A stretch of DNA of 64,000 bases from Rhizobacter terrae (lineage in GTDB: Bacteria; Pseudomonadota; Gammaproteobacteria; Burkholderiales; Burkholderiaceae_C), in assembly GCF_003852895.1 (NCBI RefSeq), contig NZ_QUSW01000002.1, positions 186,001-250,000 on the forward strand. The letters are read 5' to 3'. Position numbers and translations under genes: made by a program. The notes below the pieces were generated by a model. The model did no database searches, was not told the origin of the DNA, and saw nothing but the letters and a program-made list of their open reading frames with translations. Positions 26,659 through 35,279 of the stretch are shown piece by piece (the first letter of the stretch is position 1; each line of letters starts with the position of its first letter).

Positions 26659-26976
26659 TCACTTGGCCAGGCGTTGCCATTTCACGCCCCACTTCATCAG
26701 CGGCGTGAAGGCTTCCACCATTTCCAGGCCCAGCGGCGTGAGCGCGTAGCCTTCGCCCGGCTGCAGCTCGACGAGCGCAGCCTCGCGCAGGTCGGAAAGC
26801 CGGGCGTTCACCACCGTGGGCGAGAGGTCGTCGCAGGCCTCCTGCAAGGCACGAAAGGTCTTGGGTCCCAAATAGAGTTCCCACACCACCCGCAAGAGCC
26901 ACTTGCGCTGGAACAATTCCAGCGTGGCATTCACGGCTTGCTTCACCTCGGCTTGCTTGCTGTTTCGGGCGACCAT
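26659..26976 (-). CDS. HxlR-family transcriptional regulator
   Basis: 105 residues, winged helix-turn-helix. It opens MVARNSKQAEVKQAVNATLE; then KWLLRVVWELYLGPKTFRAL and DDLSPTVVNARLSDLREAAL form the DNA-binding part, ending with the wing (GYALTPLGLEMVEAF). HxlR regulators often sense reactive electrophiles or aldehydes through Cys; this one has a single Cys (EACDD), which could be the sensor. Three GCTAC-N7-GTAGC palindromes, one 18 bases upstream of its own ATG, point to autoregulation and control of the downstream enzyme gene. Confidence 0.9.
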   Translation of the reverse strand: MVARNSKQAEVKQAVNATLELFQRKWLLRVVWELYLGPKTFRALQEACDDLSPTVVNARLSDLREAALVELQPGEGYALTPLGLEMVEAFTPLMKWGVKWQRLAK

Positions 26977-26993
26977 GGAGTGATGACGGAGTT

Positions 26994-27010
26994 GCTACAC
27001 GAAATGTAGC
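26994..27010. promoter_or_regulatory. Predicted HxlR operator 3 (GCTAC-N7-GTAGC), autoregulatory
   Basis: GCTAC, spacer ACGAAAT, GTAGC, ending 18 bases upstream of the hxlR start on the minus strand. Read on the minus strand the three sites align as GCTACA followed by mixed A/T and C before GTAGC. The position fits repression of hxlR itself, and it is also in the 136-base gap shared with the divergent thioesterase gene. Confidence 0.75.
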
Positions 27011-27112
27011 GTTTCCACGGAGCGCACAGGCATCGCACCTCTGTCGCCGCGGCAACATTGCAGCCTGCGCCACTCTTTCGATAATCTCCGCAACGTCTTC
27101 CCCCCACACGCC

Positions 27113-27937
27113 ATGAACCTCACGCCGCTTTCCAGCATCCTCTCGGGCCGCCGCCAGGCCGGCCCGGACGTCACCTTCGAGATTCCGCAGGACTGGCTGC
27201 AAGGCCGCACCTCCTTCGGCGGGCTCGTCTCGGTGTTCGCGGTGCAGGCCATGCGCGACGTGGCCGGCGGCAGCTGGCCGGCCACGGTGAGCCTGCGCGC
27301 CCTGCAGACCAGCTTCATCGCACCGGTGGAACAAGGCCCGGTCACCGTCACGGGCCAGGTGCTGCGCGAAGGCAAGAACGTGCGCCAGGTGCAGGCCACC
27401 GTGAAGCAGCGCGGCGAGGTCTGTGCGTTGATGGTGGGCGTGTTCGGCAGCGACCGCGAAACCATCGTGCCGCCGCTGGAACCGGTGCAGCCGTCAGTAC
27501 CCAAGGACCACGACGAGCTGCGCGCCTTCCCCTTCATTCCCGGCACGCGGCCCAACTTCACCGCGCACCTGGACATGCGCTGGGGCGACGGCGCGCCGCC
27601 CTTCACCGGCGTCGAGACCTGGATCGCGGCGCTGCACCTGCGCCTGCTCGATGAAGACACCGCATCGCGGCCGAGCGAGCTCATGACCGTGCTGATGGCC
27701 GATGCCTCGCCCACGCCGGTGCTCAGCCGCTTCAGGTCGCCCGTGCCCGCCAGCTCGGTGTCATGGGCACTGGAGCTGCGGCCGCTGCCGCCGGGCGAAG
27801 AACTGGATGGCTGGTGGCGCGCCGACAACAAGGCCATCGCCGCCGCGGGTGGCTACGTGAACCAGCAGTCCATGCTGTGGGCGCCGAGCGGCGCGCTGGC
27901 CGCCCTCGCCTACCAGGTGGTCACGGTCTACGGCTGA
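27113..27937 (+). CDS. Acyl-CoA thioesterase (TesB-like double hot-dog)
   Basis: 274 residues. Two hot-dog domains: the N-terminal one has RTSFGGLVSVFAVQAMRDVA and LRALQTSFIAPVEQGPVTV, and the C-terminal one has MDGWWRAD-like LDGWWRADNKAIAAAGGYVN and SMLWAPSGALAALAYQ. The family hydrolyses acyl-CoA to free acid and CoA in the cytoplasm; the chain length preferred is unknown. Divergent from hxlR. Its 3-prime end overlaps that of the convergent HPP-CBS gene by 10 bases. Confidence 0.85.
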   Translation: MNLTPLSSILSGRRQAGPDVTFEIPQDWLQGRTSFGGLVSVFAVQAMRDVAGGSWPATVSLRALQTSFIAPVEQGPVTVTGQVLREGKNVRQVQATVKQRGEVCALMVGVFGSDRETIVPPLEPVQPSVPKDHDELRAFPFIPGTRPNFTAHLDMRWGDGAPPFTGVETWIAALHLRLLDEDTASRPSELMTVLMADASPTPVLSRFRSPVPASSVSWALELRPLPPGEELDGWWRADNKAIAAAGGYVNQQSMLWAPSGALAALAYQVVTVYG

Positions 27938-29100
27938 TCGCTGCGGCACAGCGCCGCGACCATGTCCGACTGCGTGATGATGCCCACCAGCCGGCGCTCG
28001 TCGTCGATGATGGGAATGTGGTGGTGGCCGGTGGCGGCGAACATCGGCACGAGTTCGCTGATGGGCCGGTCGCGGCTGGCCACGCGCACCTGCCGCGTCA
28101 TGATCTGGCCGACGGATTCGGCCTTGTCGGTGTGCGAGTTCGGCGTCGGGCGGATCAGCGAACGCAGGCGCCCGGCCCAGCCGTCGTGCACGTCCAGGTC
28201 CGCGCCCTTGAGGAAGTCCGCCAACGTCACCACGCCCACGATGCGCCGTGCGCGATCGATCACCGGCAGGGCCTTGATGTGGTGGGCACGCAGCAGCGCC
28301 CAGGCCTCCTGCAGCGGCGTGCCGTACTCCACCGTGAGCACCTCGCGCGACATGATGTCTTCGCAGCGGACCTCATCCATGCGGCGCCGGTAGGCCTGCA
28401 CCTCGGCCTGTTCCAACAGGCTGCGCAAGTCGTCGCGGCTCACGTCCAGCACCTGGTTGTAGCGGGCCAGCACGGTGTCCAGGTCTGCTTCGCTGAAGCG
28501 CGCGGTGGGCACGGCCGCTGCGGGCGCGGGCATGGGGCGGAACTGCCCATGCGGGTAGCGGCGACGCGTGGCGCTGTTGTAGGCCACCCCGGCCGCGACG
28601 AGCAGGAGTGAGTTCACGAGCACAGGGAACACGACGAAGTGGAAGTCGCTCACACCCGACAACACCACCAGCAAGGCACTCGCGCCGCCAGGCGGGTGCA
28701 GGCAGCGCAGCGAGAACATCACGCCGATGGCCAGCCCCACTGCCACGCCGGCCACCCAGGGTTCATGCCCGACGGCATGTCCGCAGAGGATGCCGACCAG
28801 CGCCGACAGCACATTGCCACCCACCACGGCCCAGGGCTGCGCGAGCGGACTGGCAGGCACGCCGAACACCAGCACCGCGCTCGCGCCGATGGGCGCGACC
28901 AGCCATGGCAGCGCCGGGTCATGCGGCAGCACGAAACGGCACAGCGCACCCGTGACCAGCAGCCCGACGAAAGCGCCCAGCACGACACGAATGCGCTCCT
29001 TGCCATCGACGGCCATGCGCGCGGGCAGGAACTCGCGCCACCAGGCAGCAAGGCGGGCGGGAGATTCAGGCACGGCGGAGGACTCTGAACTGCTGGGCAT
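27928..29100 (-). CDS. HPP-family membrane protein with two C-terminal CBS domains
   Basis: 390 residues from the ATG at 29100 (a TTG 12 bases upstream is the alternative). The N-terminal part has four or five membrane helices with the family signature LHPPGGASALLVVLSGV. Two CBS domains follow at about residues 235-290 (MSREVLTVEYGTPLQEAWAL, IVGVVTLADF) and 320-385 (IMTRQVRVASRDRPISELV, LVGIITQSDMVAAL). CBS pairs bind adenine nucleotides and gate the attached domain. Some HPP proteins are linked to nitrite transport in chloroplasts; the substrate here is not known. Confidence 0.9.
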   Translation of the reverse strand: MPSSSESSAVPESPARLAAWWREFLPARMAVDGKERIRVVLGAFVGLLVTGALCRFVLPHDPALPWLVAPIGASAVLVFGVPASPLAQPWAVVGGNVLSALVGILCGHAVGHEPWVAGVAVGLAIGVMFSLRCLHPPGGASALLVVLSGVSDFHFVVFPVLVNSLLLVAAGVAYNSATRRRYPHGQFRPMPAPAAAVPTARFSEADLDTVLARYNQVLDVSRDDLRSLLEQAEVQAYRRRMDEVRCEDIMSREVLTVEYGTPLQEAWALLRAHHIKALPVIDRARRIVGVVTLADFLKGADLDVHDGWAGRLRSLIRPTPNSHTDKAESVGQIMTRQVRVASRDRPISELVPMFAATGHHHIPIIDDERRLVGIITQSDMVAALCRSDQP

Positions 29101-29136
29101 GGCCGCTCGCAAAAAGCCTGGATTCTGCCCGGCCGA

Positions 29137-29709
29137 TCAAGCGGCGGGATGCGGGGTTGCCGCATCCGCGGCCATGCGCAACCACGGCCACCGCGCCCGG
29201 TAGGACGCTGCCTTGCGCTCGAAGAGGTCGCGGTGCGGCACCAGCGGGTTCATGCCCAGCACGCCGTCGTACAGCAGCGCCAGCCCGTAAGGTGCGCAGA
29301 CCTCGCCCGGCCGCACGCCCACGCAGGTCGACGGCACGAGGAAGCGCTCGATGCCGTGGCGCGAGCTGTGCAGCGGCGCATAGGGATGACCGAAGTACGA
29401 CTCGTACCACAGGTGCACGCGCGCCTGGTTCGACGCTTCGATGCACACGCCCAGGTCACCCAGCAGCGCATCGACCCGAGCCTGCACTGCACGCTCGCCG
29501 GCTTCGCTCAGGTCGCCGGCATCGAAGTAGAAGAGGTCGTAGTCCTTGATGTCCGCTTCAGGCGGCCGGCCGGATTGCAGGTTCCAAACCGTCTGGAACA
29601 GGCAGCCTGCGACCAGCCAGGCGTCGGGCAGGGCCAGGTCGTCCCATCGTTCGAGGATGGCGCGGTTGTGGCGGTTGGCGAGGACGTCGGCGAGGAATCG
29701 GTCTTGCAT
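29137..29709 (-). CDS. Nucleotidyltransferase-family protein (COG3575-like)
   Basis: 190 residues from the ATG at 29709. The N-terminus MQDRFLADVLANRHNRAILE leads to AWLVAGCLFQTVWN and DIKDYDLFYFD; the Asp pair in KDYD is the candidate nucleotidyltransferase metal site. The family is widespread, uncharacterised, and often encoded alone. The gene starts 10 bases after the terminator hairpin that closes the upstream lipoprotein gene, so it should have its own promoter or depend on readthrough. Confidence 0.8.
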   Translation of the reverse strand: MQDRFLADVLANRHNRAILERWDDLALPDAWLVAGCLFQTVWNLQSGRPPEADIKDYDLFYFDAGDLSEAGERAVQARVDALLGDLGVCIEASNQARVHLWYESYFGHPYAPLHSSRHGIERFLVPSTCVGVRPGEVCAPYGLALLYDGVLGMNPLVPHRDLFERKAASYRARWPWLRMAADAATPHPAA

Positions 29710-29718
29710 GAATGACAA

Positions 29719-29740
29719 AGGCCCGCCTGACAGCGGGCCT
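29719..29740 (-). terminator. Intrinsic terminator of the 29762-30835 lipoprotein gene
   Basis: AGGCCCGC (29719-29726), a 6-base loop and GCGGGCCT (29733-29740) form a perfect 8-bp stem. On the minus strand it is followed by a short T-rich tail TTTGTCATT. It lies 21 bases past the stop of the lipoprotein gene. Confidence 0.75.
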
Positions 29741-29761
29741 CCTGGTGATGCGTGGAAGGCG

Positions 29762-30835
29762 TCAGCCCGGCAACAGCGTCGACCACGGCACGTCCGTCGT
29801 CGACTCGTAGGTGCCGTCCAGGTTGCCATCCAGTTCGAGCCGCACGGTGGTCGCGTCCAGCACCGTCAGGCGCAGTGCGGACGAACTGCCGGTGACGCGC
29901 AGCACGCCGGCACGCGGGTAGGTGTCACTGGACCATTGCAGCAGCGCGGTCGGCGTCTCCAGCTGCACCCGGCCGCCGATGGCGGTGGTGCTGAAGCTGC
30001 CGCTGAAGGTGGCCGTGGACGTGTCCACGCCGCCGGGGGTGGACGACAGGACCTCGGTCACGTTCAACGCGAAGCCTGCGTCGAAGCTCACGGCGTCAGT
30101 CTGGCTGCCGCTCACGCTGGCGCTCAGGCCGCTGGAGCCCACCGTCAGGGTGGCCTGCGTCTGCGTCGTCGAGACCTCGGTGAAGTTCAAGGTCAGTCCA
30201 CCGTTCATGGCGGCCGTGCGGCCGCCTTCGACCACGGTCAGGGCGTTCATCGACAGGCTGCCATTGAAGGACACGAGCCCGCCGTTCACACTGACGCCGC
30301 CCAGCGCAATCGTCATGCTGCCGTTCACGCTGTCGGTGGCCGAGTCCTTGCATTGGTTGAAGCTCAGCGTCATGCTGTCGCCCGAGGTGGCCGTGCCGCT
30401 GTTGTCGGCGTCCACCAGGCTCAGCGTCATCGTGCCGCTGACGCCGCAGTTGACGGTGGTCGGCGCGACGGCCAGCGAACGCGAGGTACCGCCTGCACGG
30501 CTGGCCGACAGGGCCGTGCGCTGCGCATCGTTCGCAGCGGCCAGCGTGTGGCCCAGGTACATGGCCATGCCGGCGATCGAGTTGCCGGGCAGGCCCGCGG
30601 CCGAGCGCGTCACCGATTTCGCCGAGGCCGTGCCACCGGTCGAGTTGGCGTTGCCCACCCCGTCGCCCACGCCCACCAGGGCGGTCGATGCCGTGGCCGT
30701 GGCCCGGCCCACCGACTGCTGGTTCGAGGAATTGATGACCAGCAAGGGCGCGCTGGTGCCGCCGCTGCTGCCGCCCCCGCCGCCGCAGGCTGCGAGAACA
30801 CTGGAACTGATGAGTACCGCGAGGATTGTGCGCAT
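29762..30835 (-). CDS. Large Ser/Thr/Gly-rich lipoprotein, unknown function
   Basis: 357 residues. MRTILAVLISSSVLAAC is a lipoprotein signal with lipobox VLAAC, followed by a Gly/Ser run. The mature protein is low in charge and rich in Ser, Thr, Gly and Val, with alternating patterns such as GTMTLSLVDADNSGTATSGD and MTIALGGVSVNGGLVSFNGS that suggest a beta-solenoid or beta-sandwich. SLVDADNSGTATSGD resembles a calcium-binding Asp-rich loop. I do not recognise the family. It ends with an intrinsic terminator and is divergent from the sigma factor gene, 117 bases away. Confidence 0.7.
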   Translation of the reverse strand: MRTILAVLISSSVLAACGGGGGSSGGTSAPLLVINSSNQQSVGRATATASTALVGVGDGVGNANSTGGTASAKSVTRSAAGLPGNSIAGMAMYLGHTLAAANDAQRTALSASRAGGTSRSLAVAPTTVNCGVSGTMTLSLVDADNSGTATSGDSMTLSFNQCKDSATDSVNGSMTIALGGVSVNGGLVSFNGSLSMNALTVVEGGRTAAMNGGLTLNFTEVSTTQTQATLTVGSSGLSASVSGSQTDAVSFDAGFALNVTEVLSSTPGGVDTSTATFSGSFSTTAIGGRVQLETPTALLQWSSDTYPRAGVLRVTGSSSALRLTVLDATTVRLELDGNLDGTYESTTDVPWSTLLPG

Positions 30836-30952
30836 TGGTCATGCCTCCCATGGTTGCGCGAACGATTCGGCGAATCATAAGTGTGCCGGGTGCATGAATC
30901 GTTTCCCGACGTTTCTGTCTCTTGGCCTCATTCCACCCTCGACAATCGCACC

Positions 30953-31492
30953 ATGCCCACCCCGGCTTCCCCCGACCGCAGCGACCTTCTCGCCCGTGCC
31001 CGCGACGGAGATCGCACGGCGCTCGAATCGCTGCTGCGCGACTGCATGCCCGACCTCAGGCGCTACGCCCGCCGGCACTGCCCCGCCCACGAGGTGGACG
31101 ACGCGGTCCAGGACGCTCTGTGGATCATGAGCCGCCGGGTGGGCGATGTTCGCGCAGCGCAGGCCTTGTCGAGCTGGTTGTTCCAGGTGGTCAGGCGCCT
31201 GTGCATCCGGGTGCTGGCGTTGCACCGGCCCACCGAGACGCTGGACGCGCAAGCCCCCGAGCTTGCCCAGGACGATGACGAGGTGCGCGCCCTGCGCATC
31301 GACCTCGCCCGCGCCCTCTCGGCCATGGCACCGATCTACCGCGAAACGCTGATGCAGGTGGACGTGCTGGGCCACACGCTGGAGGAAGCGGCCCACGCCC
31401 AGGACATCACCGTGGACGCCGCCAAGAGCCGGCTGCACCGGGCACGGCGCATGCTGCGCGAGCACATGCACGCGCAGCCGCAGGCGGCGTGA
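30953..31492 (+). CDS. ECF-type RNA polymerase sigma factor
   Basis: 179 residues from the ATG at 30953. Region 2 is at about residues 30-85 (LRRYARRHCPAHEVDDAVQD and ALWIMSRRVGDV) and region 4 at about 120-170 (PIYRETLMQVDVLGHTLEEA, DAAKSRLHRARRMLREHM). No anti-sigma gene adjoins: the next gene is a convergent AraC regulator with a gap of one base. The lipoprotein gene divergent on the left has no anti-sigma features. A C-terminal sensory extension is also absent, so its control is not visible in this window. Confidence 0.88.
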   Translation: MPTPASPDRSDLLARARDGDRTALESLLRDCMPDLRRYARRHCPAHEVDDAVQDALWIMSRRVGDVRAAQALSSWLFQVVRRLCIRVLALHRPTETLDAQAPELAQDDDEVRALRIDLARALSAMAPIYRETLMQVDVLGHTLEEAAHAQDITVDAAKSRLHRARRMLREHMHAQPQAA

Positions 31493-31493
31493 T

Positions 31494-32444
31494 TCAGCGC
31501 CCGGCCGTGGCGGGTTCGAGCCCCTTCACCTGCTGGATCTCCGCCTTGGGCGGCGCGCCGAACAGTCGCCGGTATTCGCGGCTGAACTGCGACGGGCTCT
31601 CGTAGCCCACGCGGTGCCCGGCCGCAGCGGCATCCAGCCCGTCGATCAGCATGAAGCGGCGGGCGTGATGCAGCCGCAATTGCTTCTGGAATTGCAGTGG
31701 CGACATCGCCGTCACCTGCTTGAAGTGGTGGTGCAGGCTGGACGCGCTCATGTGCACGGAGCCAGCCAGCTCCTCGATGCGCACCGGTTCCGCATAGCGC
31801 CGCTGCAGCAGCTCGATGGCACGGGCGATGCGGTGCGCATGGCTGTCGGCGGTGGCGAGTTCGCGCAGCCGGGGCCCAAGTTCGCCGGTGAGCACGCGGT
31901 AGTAGATCTCGCGCACGGCCATCGGCGCGAGCACCGGCAGGTCACCCGGCGTGGCCAGCAGGCGCAGCAGCCGCAGCACGGCATCCAGCAGCGGCGCGGA
32001 CACGCGCCAGGTCTGCAAGCCGCGCGGTGCCCTGGCGGCTGCCTGGGCGGCCGTCGTATCCGATTGCAGGATGAGCCCGCCCACCTCGCGCGGATCGATG
32101 TTCAGCCGCACGCACAGGTAGGGCTTCTCGGGCGTGGCATCCAGGATCTGCCCCACCGAGGGCATGGGCACCGAGATCACCAGGCAGTGCAACGGGTCGT
32201 AGGTGAGCACCTCGCCCATGGCCGAGGCCTGCTTGCGCCCTTGCACCACCACGCAGATGCCGGGCTCGTACACCGTGGGCAATCGCTGCGCCGGCGCGCT
32301 GGCGCGGATGAGGTGCAGGCCGGGCACCTGGGTGGCATGCAGTCCGTCTTCCGGCGCGAAGCGCGACACGAGGTCGACCAGCTCCGACTGGTGCAGGTCC
32401 AGCGGCGAGACATCGGGCAGGTAGTGGACGTTGGATTCAGCCAT
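31494..32444 (-). CDS. AraC-family transcriptional regulator (AraC_N type)
   Basis: 316 residues from the ATG at 32444. The N-terminal cupin-like AraC_N domain (about 15-190) has YEPGICVVVQGRKQASAMGE and LVISVPMPSVGQI. The C-terminal pair of helix-turn-helix motifs includes VRIEELAGSVHMSASSLHHH with FKQVTAMSPLQFQKQLRLHH and GYESPSQFSREYRRLFGAPP. This type regularly sits divergent from an aldo/keto reductase or oxidoreductase gene, as here, and probably activates it in response to an aldehyde or related compound (inference). Convergent with the sigma factor gene, one base apart. Confidence 0.92.
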   Translation of the reverse strand: MAESNVHYLPDVSPLDLHQSELVDLVSRFAPEDGLHATQVPGLHLIRASAPAQRLPTVYEPGICVVVQGRKQASAMGEVLTYDPLHCLVISVPMPSVGQILDATPEKPYLCVRLNIDPREVGGLILQSDTTAAQAAARAPRGLQTWRVSAPLLDAVLRLLRLLATPGDLPVLAPMAVREIYYRVLTGELGPRLRELATADSHAHRIARAIELLQRRYAEPVRIEELAGSVHMSASSLHHHFKQVTAMSPLQFQKQLRLHHARRFMLIDGLDAAAAGHRVGYESPSQFSREYRRLFGAPPKAEIQQVKGLEPATAGR

Positions 32445-32596
32445 GGGGCGATTGTGTCCATCCCGGCCACCCTGCGGGCAGCGGGGTCGGCGGGTCTGGA
32501 GGATCAGGCAATCATCCGCCAGCAATCCGCTACCGGGGTCGGGCCCTCGGCGAATAGCCTTCATGCATCCGCCAACCCACACCAAGGAGCTGATCC
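32445..32596. promoter_or_regulatory. Divergent promoter region of the AraC regulator and aldo/keto reductase
   Basis: 152 bases between the two starts. GCAATC occurs twice, at 32508-32513 and 32522-32527, followed each time by an ATCCGC-type motif. Such tandem half-sites 14 bases apart could hold the two DNA-binding motifs of an AraC monomer. AAGGAG lies 8 bases before the reductase ATG. The promoter itself is not clear. Confidence 0.4.
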
Positions 32597-33598
<1,002 letters not shown>

Positions 33599-33616
33599 TC
33601 CGGCAGCCCGCGTCGG

Positions 33617-34006
33617 TCATGGCGCTGGCTTGTCGGCGGCCTTCTTTTTGGCCGCCGTCTTCTTCGGCGCCTTGGCCGGTGCCGCGGCCTCGTCGGCTTC
33701 TTCCGCCGGCTTGGTCGATGCCTTGCGAGCCACCGGCTTGAGACCCTTCTCGATCACCTCCGCCAGCCAGCCGTTGACGCCGCCTTCGTGTGCCGAGCCA
33801 CGCTCGTTGATCTGCTTGACGAGATCCAGCGGCAGCTTGCAGGCAAACGGCACGAGGCCAGCCGCCGCATCACGGCGGCGCTGCTCCTTGCGGTCCAGCA
33901 CTTCGGTGGCGCCTTGCGCGAAGCGGCCAGGCACACCGGCCGCCTTCATCTGACCGCTGATCTTCAGGCCCAGGTTCTTGGCCAGGTCGAACTTCTTGAG
34001 TGACAT
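33617..34006 (-). CDS. Possible ribbon-helix-helix protein with Lys/Ala-rich tail
   Basis: 129 residues from the ATG at 34006 (AAGGAA upstream). The central part LPLDLVKQINERGSAHEGGV and NGWLAEVIEKGLKP looks like an Arc-type ribbon-helix-helix core (beta strand, helix, helix). The C-terminal 35 residues are Ala/Lys/Pro-rich (KKTAAKKKAADKPAP), like the tails of bacterial histone-like and PhaF-type proteins. A nucleoid- or DNA-binding role is inferred. It could also be a phasin-like accessory protein. Convergent with the aldo/keto reductase gene. Confidence 0.7.
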   Translation of the reverse strand: MSLKKFDLAKNLGLKISGQMKAAGVPGRFAQGATEVLDRKEQRRRDAAAGLVPFACKLPLDLVKQINERGSAHEGGVNGWLAEVIEKGLKPVARKASTKPAEEADEAAAPAKAPKKTAAKKKAADKPAP

Positions 34007-34123
34007 GTCGGATTCCTTGCTGACCCGAATCTTTTGTGAAGGCCAAAGTGTACGCACTGGCGACGGGACGGCGCGAGGTTCCATCGCACAATGGCACCGC
34101 GTCTTTTGGCCACAGGGAGGCAC

Positions 34124-34498
34124 ATGACAGCAGTCCGCTATCTCGTGAACGACGTTGACGCGTCGCTTCCTTTCTACGCTGCGCTCGGGTTCAAGCTCAC
34201 GGATCGCTGGGGCCCGCCGTTTGCAATCGTCAAGCGCAAGGGCCTGTCGCTTTGGCTCAGCGGCCCCGGCACTTCTGCCCGCAAGAAGCTGTCCAACGGC
34301 TCCATGCCGGAACCTGGCGGCTGGAACCGTCTTGTCATCGAGGTCCGGGACTTGGACAGTACAGTCGTCAAGCTTGAAGGCGCAGGTGCGCGGTTTCGCA
34401 GCAAGCCCATCAAGGGGCCGGGTGGCCGTCAGGTCCTGGTCGAGGACCCGTCGGGCAACCCGATCGAGCTTTTCGAGCCGAAGGCCGAGTCCCAATGA
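34124..34498 (+). CDS. VOC/glyoxalase-family protein
   Basis: 124 residues from the ATG at 34124, with GGGAGG upstream. Paired beta-alpha-beta-beta-beta modules: TAVRYLVNDVDASLPFYAAL with GFKLTDRWGPPFAIVKRKGL, and WNRLVIEVRDLDSTVVKLEG with VLVEDPSGNPIELFEP. The Glu in NPIELFEP is the usual metal or ligand-binding position, but the first-module metal His is not evident, so this may be a non-catalytic or resistance-type member. Its stop overlaps the next start (ATGA). Confidence 0.88.
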   Translation: MTAVRYLVNDVDASLPFYAALGFKLTDRWGPPFAIVKRKGLSLWLSGPGTSARKKLSNGSMPEPGGWNRLVIEVRDLDSTVVKLEGAGARFRSKPIKGPGGRQVLVEDPSGNPIELFEPKAESQ

Positions 34499-34848
34499 AC
34501 AGTCACATGGGCCATCCGGATCGCACCGCTGTCAAAGCCGAGCTGGACCGGCTGACCACGGAGTTTTTTCGCGCAGTGTCCTTTGAGGAAGGTGGCACGC
34601 CTGCGTTTGAAAATATCCACGGCCTGTTCATAGAGTCCGGTCTTCTCATCAAGAATGTTTCATCCAACACGGAGATTTCCACTGTCACCCAGTTCATCGA
34701 GCCTCGACAGGCCAGTGTGCGTTCGGGCGCACTGACCCGCTTCAACGAGACGGAGCTGTCGGAAACCACGGAGATCTTCGGGAACGTGGCTCATCGTTTC
34801 AGCTACGAGCCCACAGCCACCAGCGCAGGTGCCCGCTCGTGCCGATGA
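34495..34848 (+). CDS. SnoaL/NTF2-like protein, probably shortened at the C-terminus
   Basis: 117 residues; the ATG at 34495 overlaps the VOC stop. It begins with the NTF2-like pattern AELDRLTTEFFRAVSFEEGG and FENIHGLFIESGLLIKN, with ETELSETTEIFGNVAHRFS later. In related proteins the GNVA-RFS strand is followed by about 45 residues of beta sheet ending in WDDE; here the chain ends after an unrelated short tail (TATSAGARSCR). No other frame continues the domain, so the end was probably lost by deletion. An in-frame ATG 12 bases downstream is an alternative start. Confidence 0.65.
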   Translation: MNSHMGHPDRTAVKAELDRLTTEFFRAVSFEEGGTPAFENIHGLFIESGLLIKNVSSNTEISTVTQFIEPRQASVRSGALTRFNETELSETTEIFGNVAHRFSYEPTATSAGARSCR

Positions 34849-35219
34849 CCGATCTTCTTGCCACCCTCCAATCGCTGGAAGTGGAGCTTCACCACCCCGG
34901 CGTGCGCTGCGATGCCCAGCGGCTTGAACAACTCCTTCACATCGACTTCCACGAAGTCGGGCGATCAGGTCGCAAGTACGACCGCGCCACCGTCATGCGT
35001 TTCCTGGCCGAGCAAAAGACCTCGCCGCCGGTGACCTCGGACCACTTCGCAGTTCAGCAATTGGCACCTGGCGTGGCATTGCTCACCTATCGCTCGGCGC
35101 ATCGCCGGCCAGACGCCACGCTTGAGAACCACACGCTGCGCTCTTCGGTCTGGGTTCAAGTCGACGCCCATTGGCAACTCCTCTATCACCAAGGCACGCC
35201 CGCAGCGCAGCCGTGGTGA
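34845..35219 (+). CDS. DUF4440-family (NTF2-like) protein
   Basis: 124 residues from the ATG at 34845, which overlaps the previous stop (ATGA); a GTG 6 bases upstream is possible. Pattern: LQSLEVELHHPGVRCDAQRL, LHIDFHEVGRSGRKYDRATV and a final sheet HTLRSSVWVQVDAHWQLLYH. This is the complete NTF2-like cone fold found in many uncharacterised small proteins. Third gene of a three-gene translationally coupled cassette. A ligand-binding or isomerase role is possible but nothing identifies it. Confidence 0.82.
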   Translation: MTDLLATLQSLEVELHHPGVRCDAQRLEQLLHIDFHEVGRSGRKYDRATVMRFLAEQKTSPPVTSDHFAVQQLAPGVALLTYRSAHRRPDATLENHTLRSSVWVQVDAHWQLLYHQGTPAAQPW

Positions 35220-35279
35220 AGGGCTCTTGCCCCTGTGGACCATAATCGCCGCTTTCCCGAGCCGACCAGCGCAGGCCCC

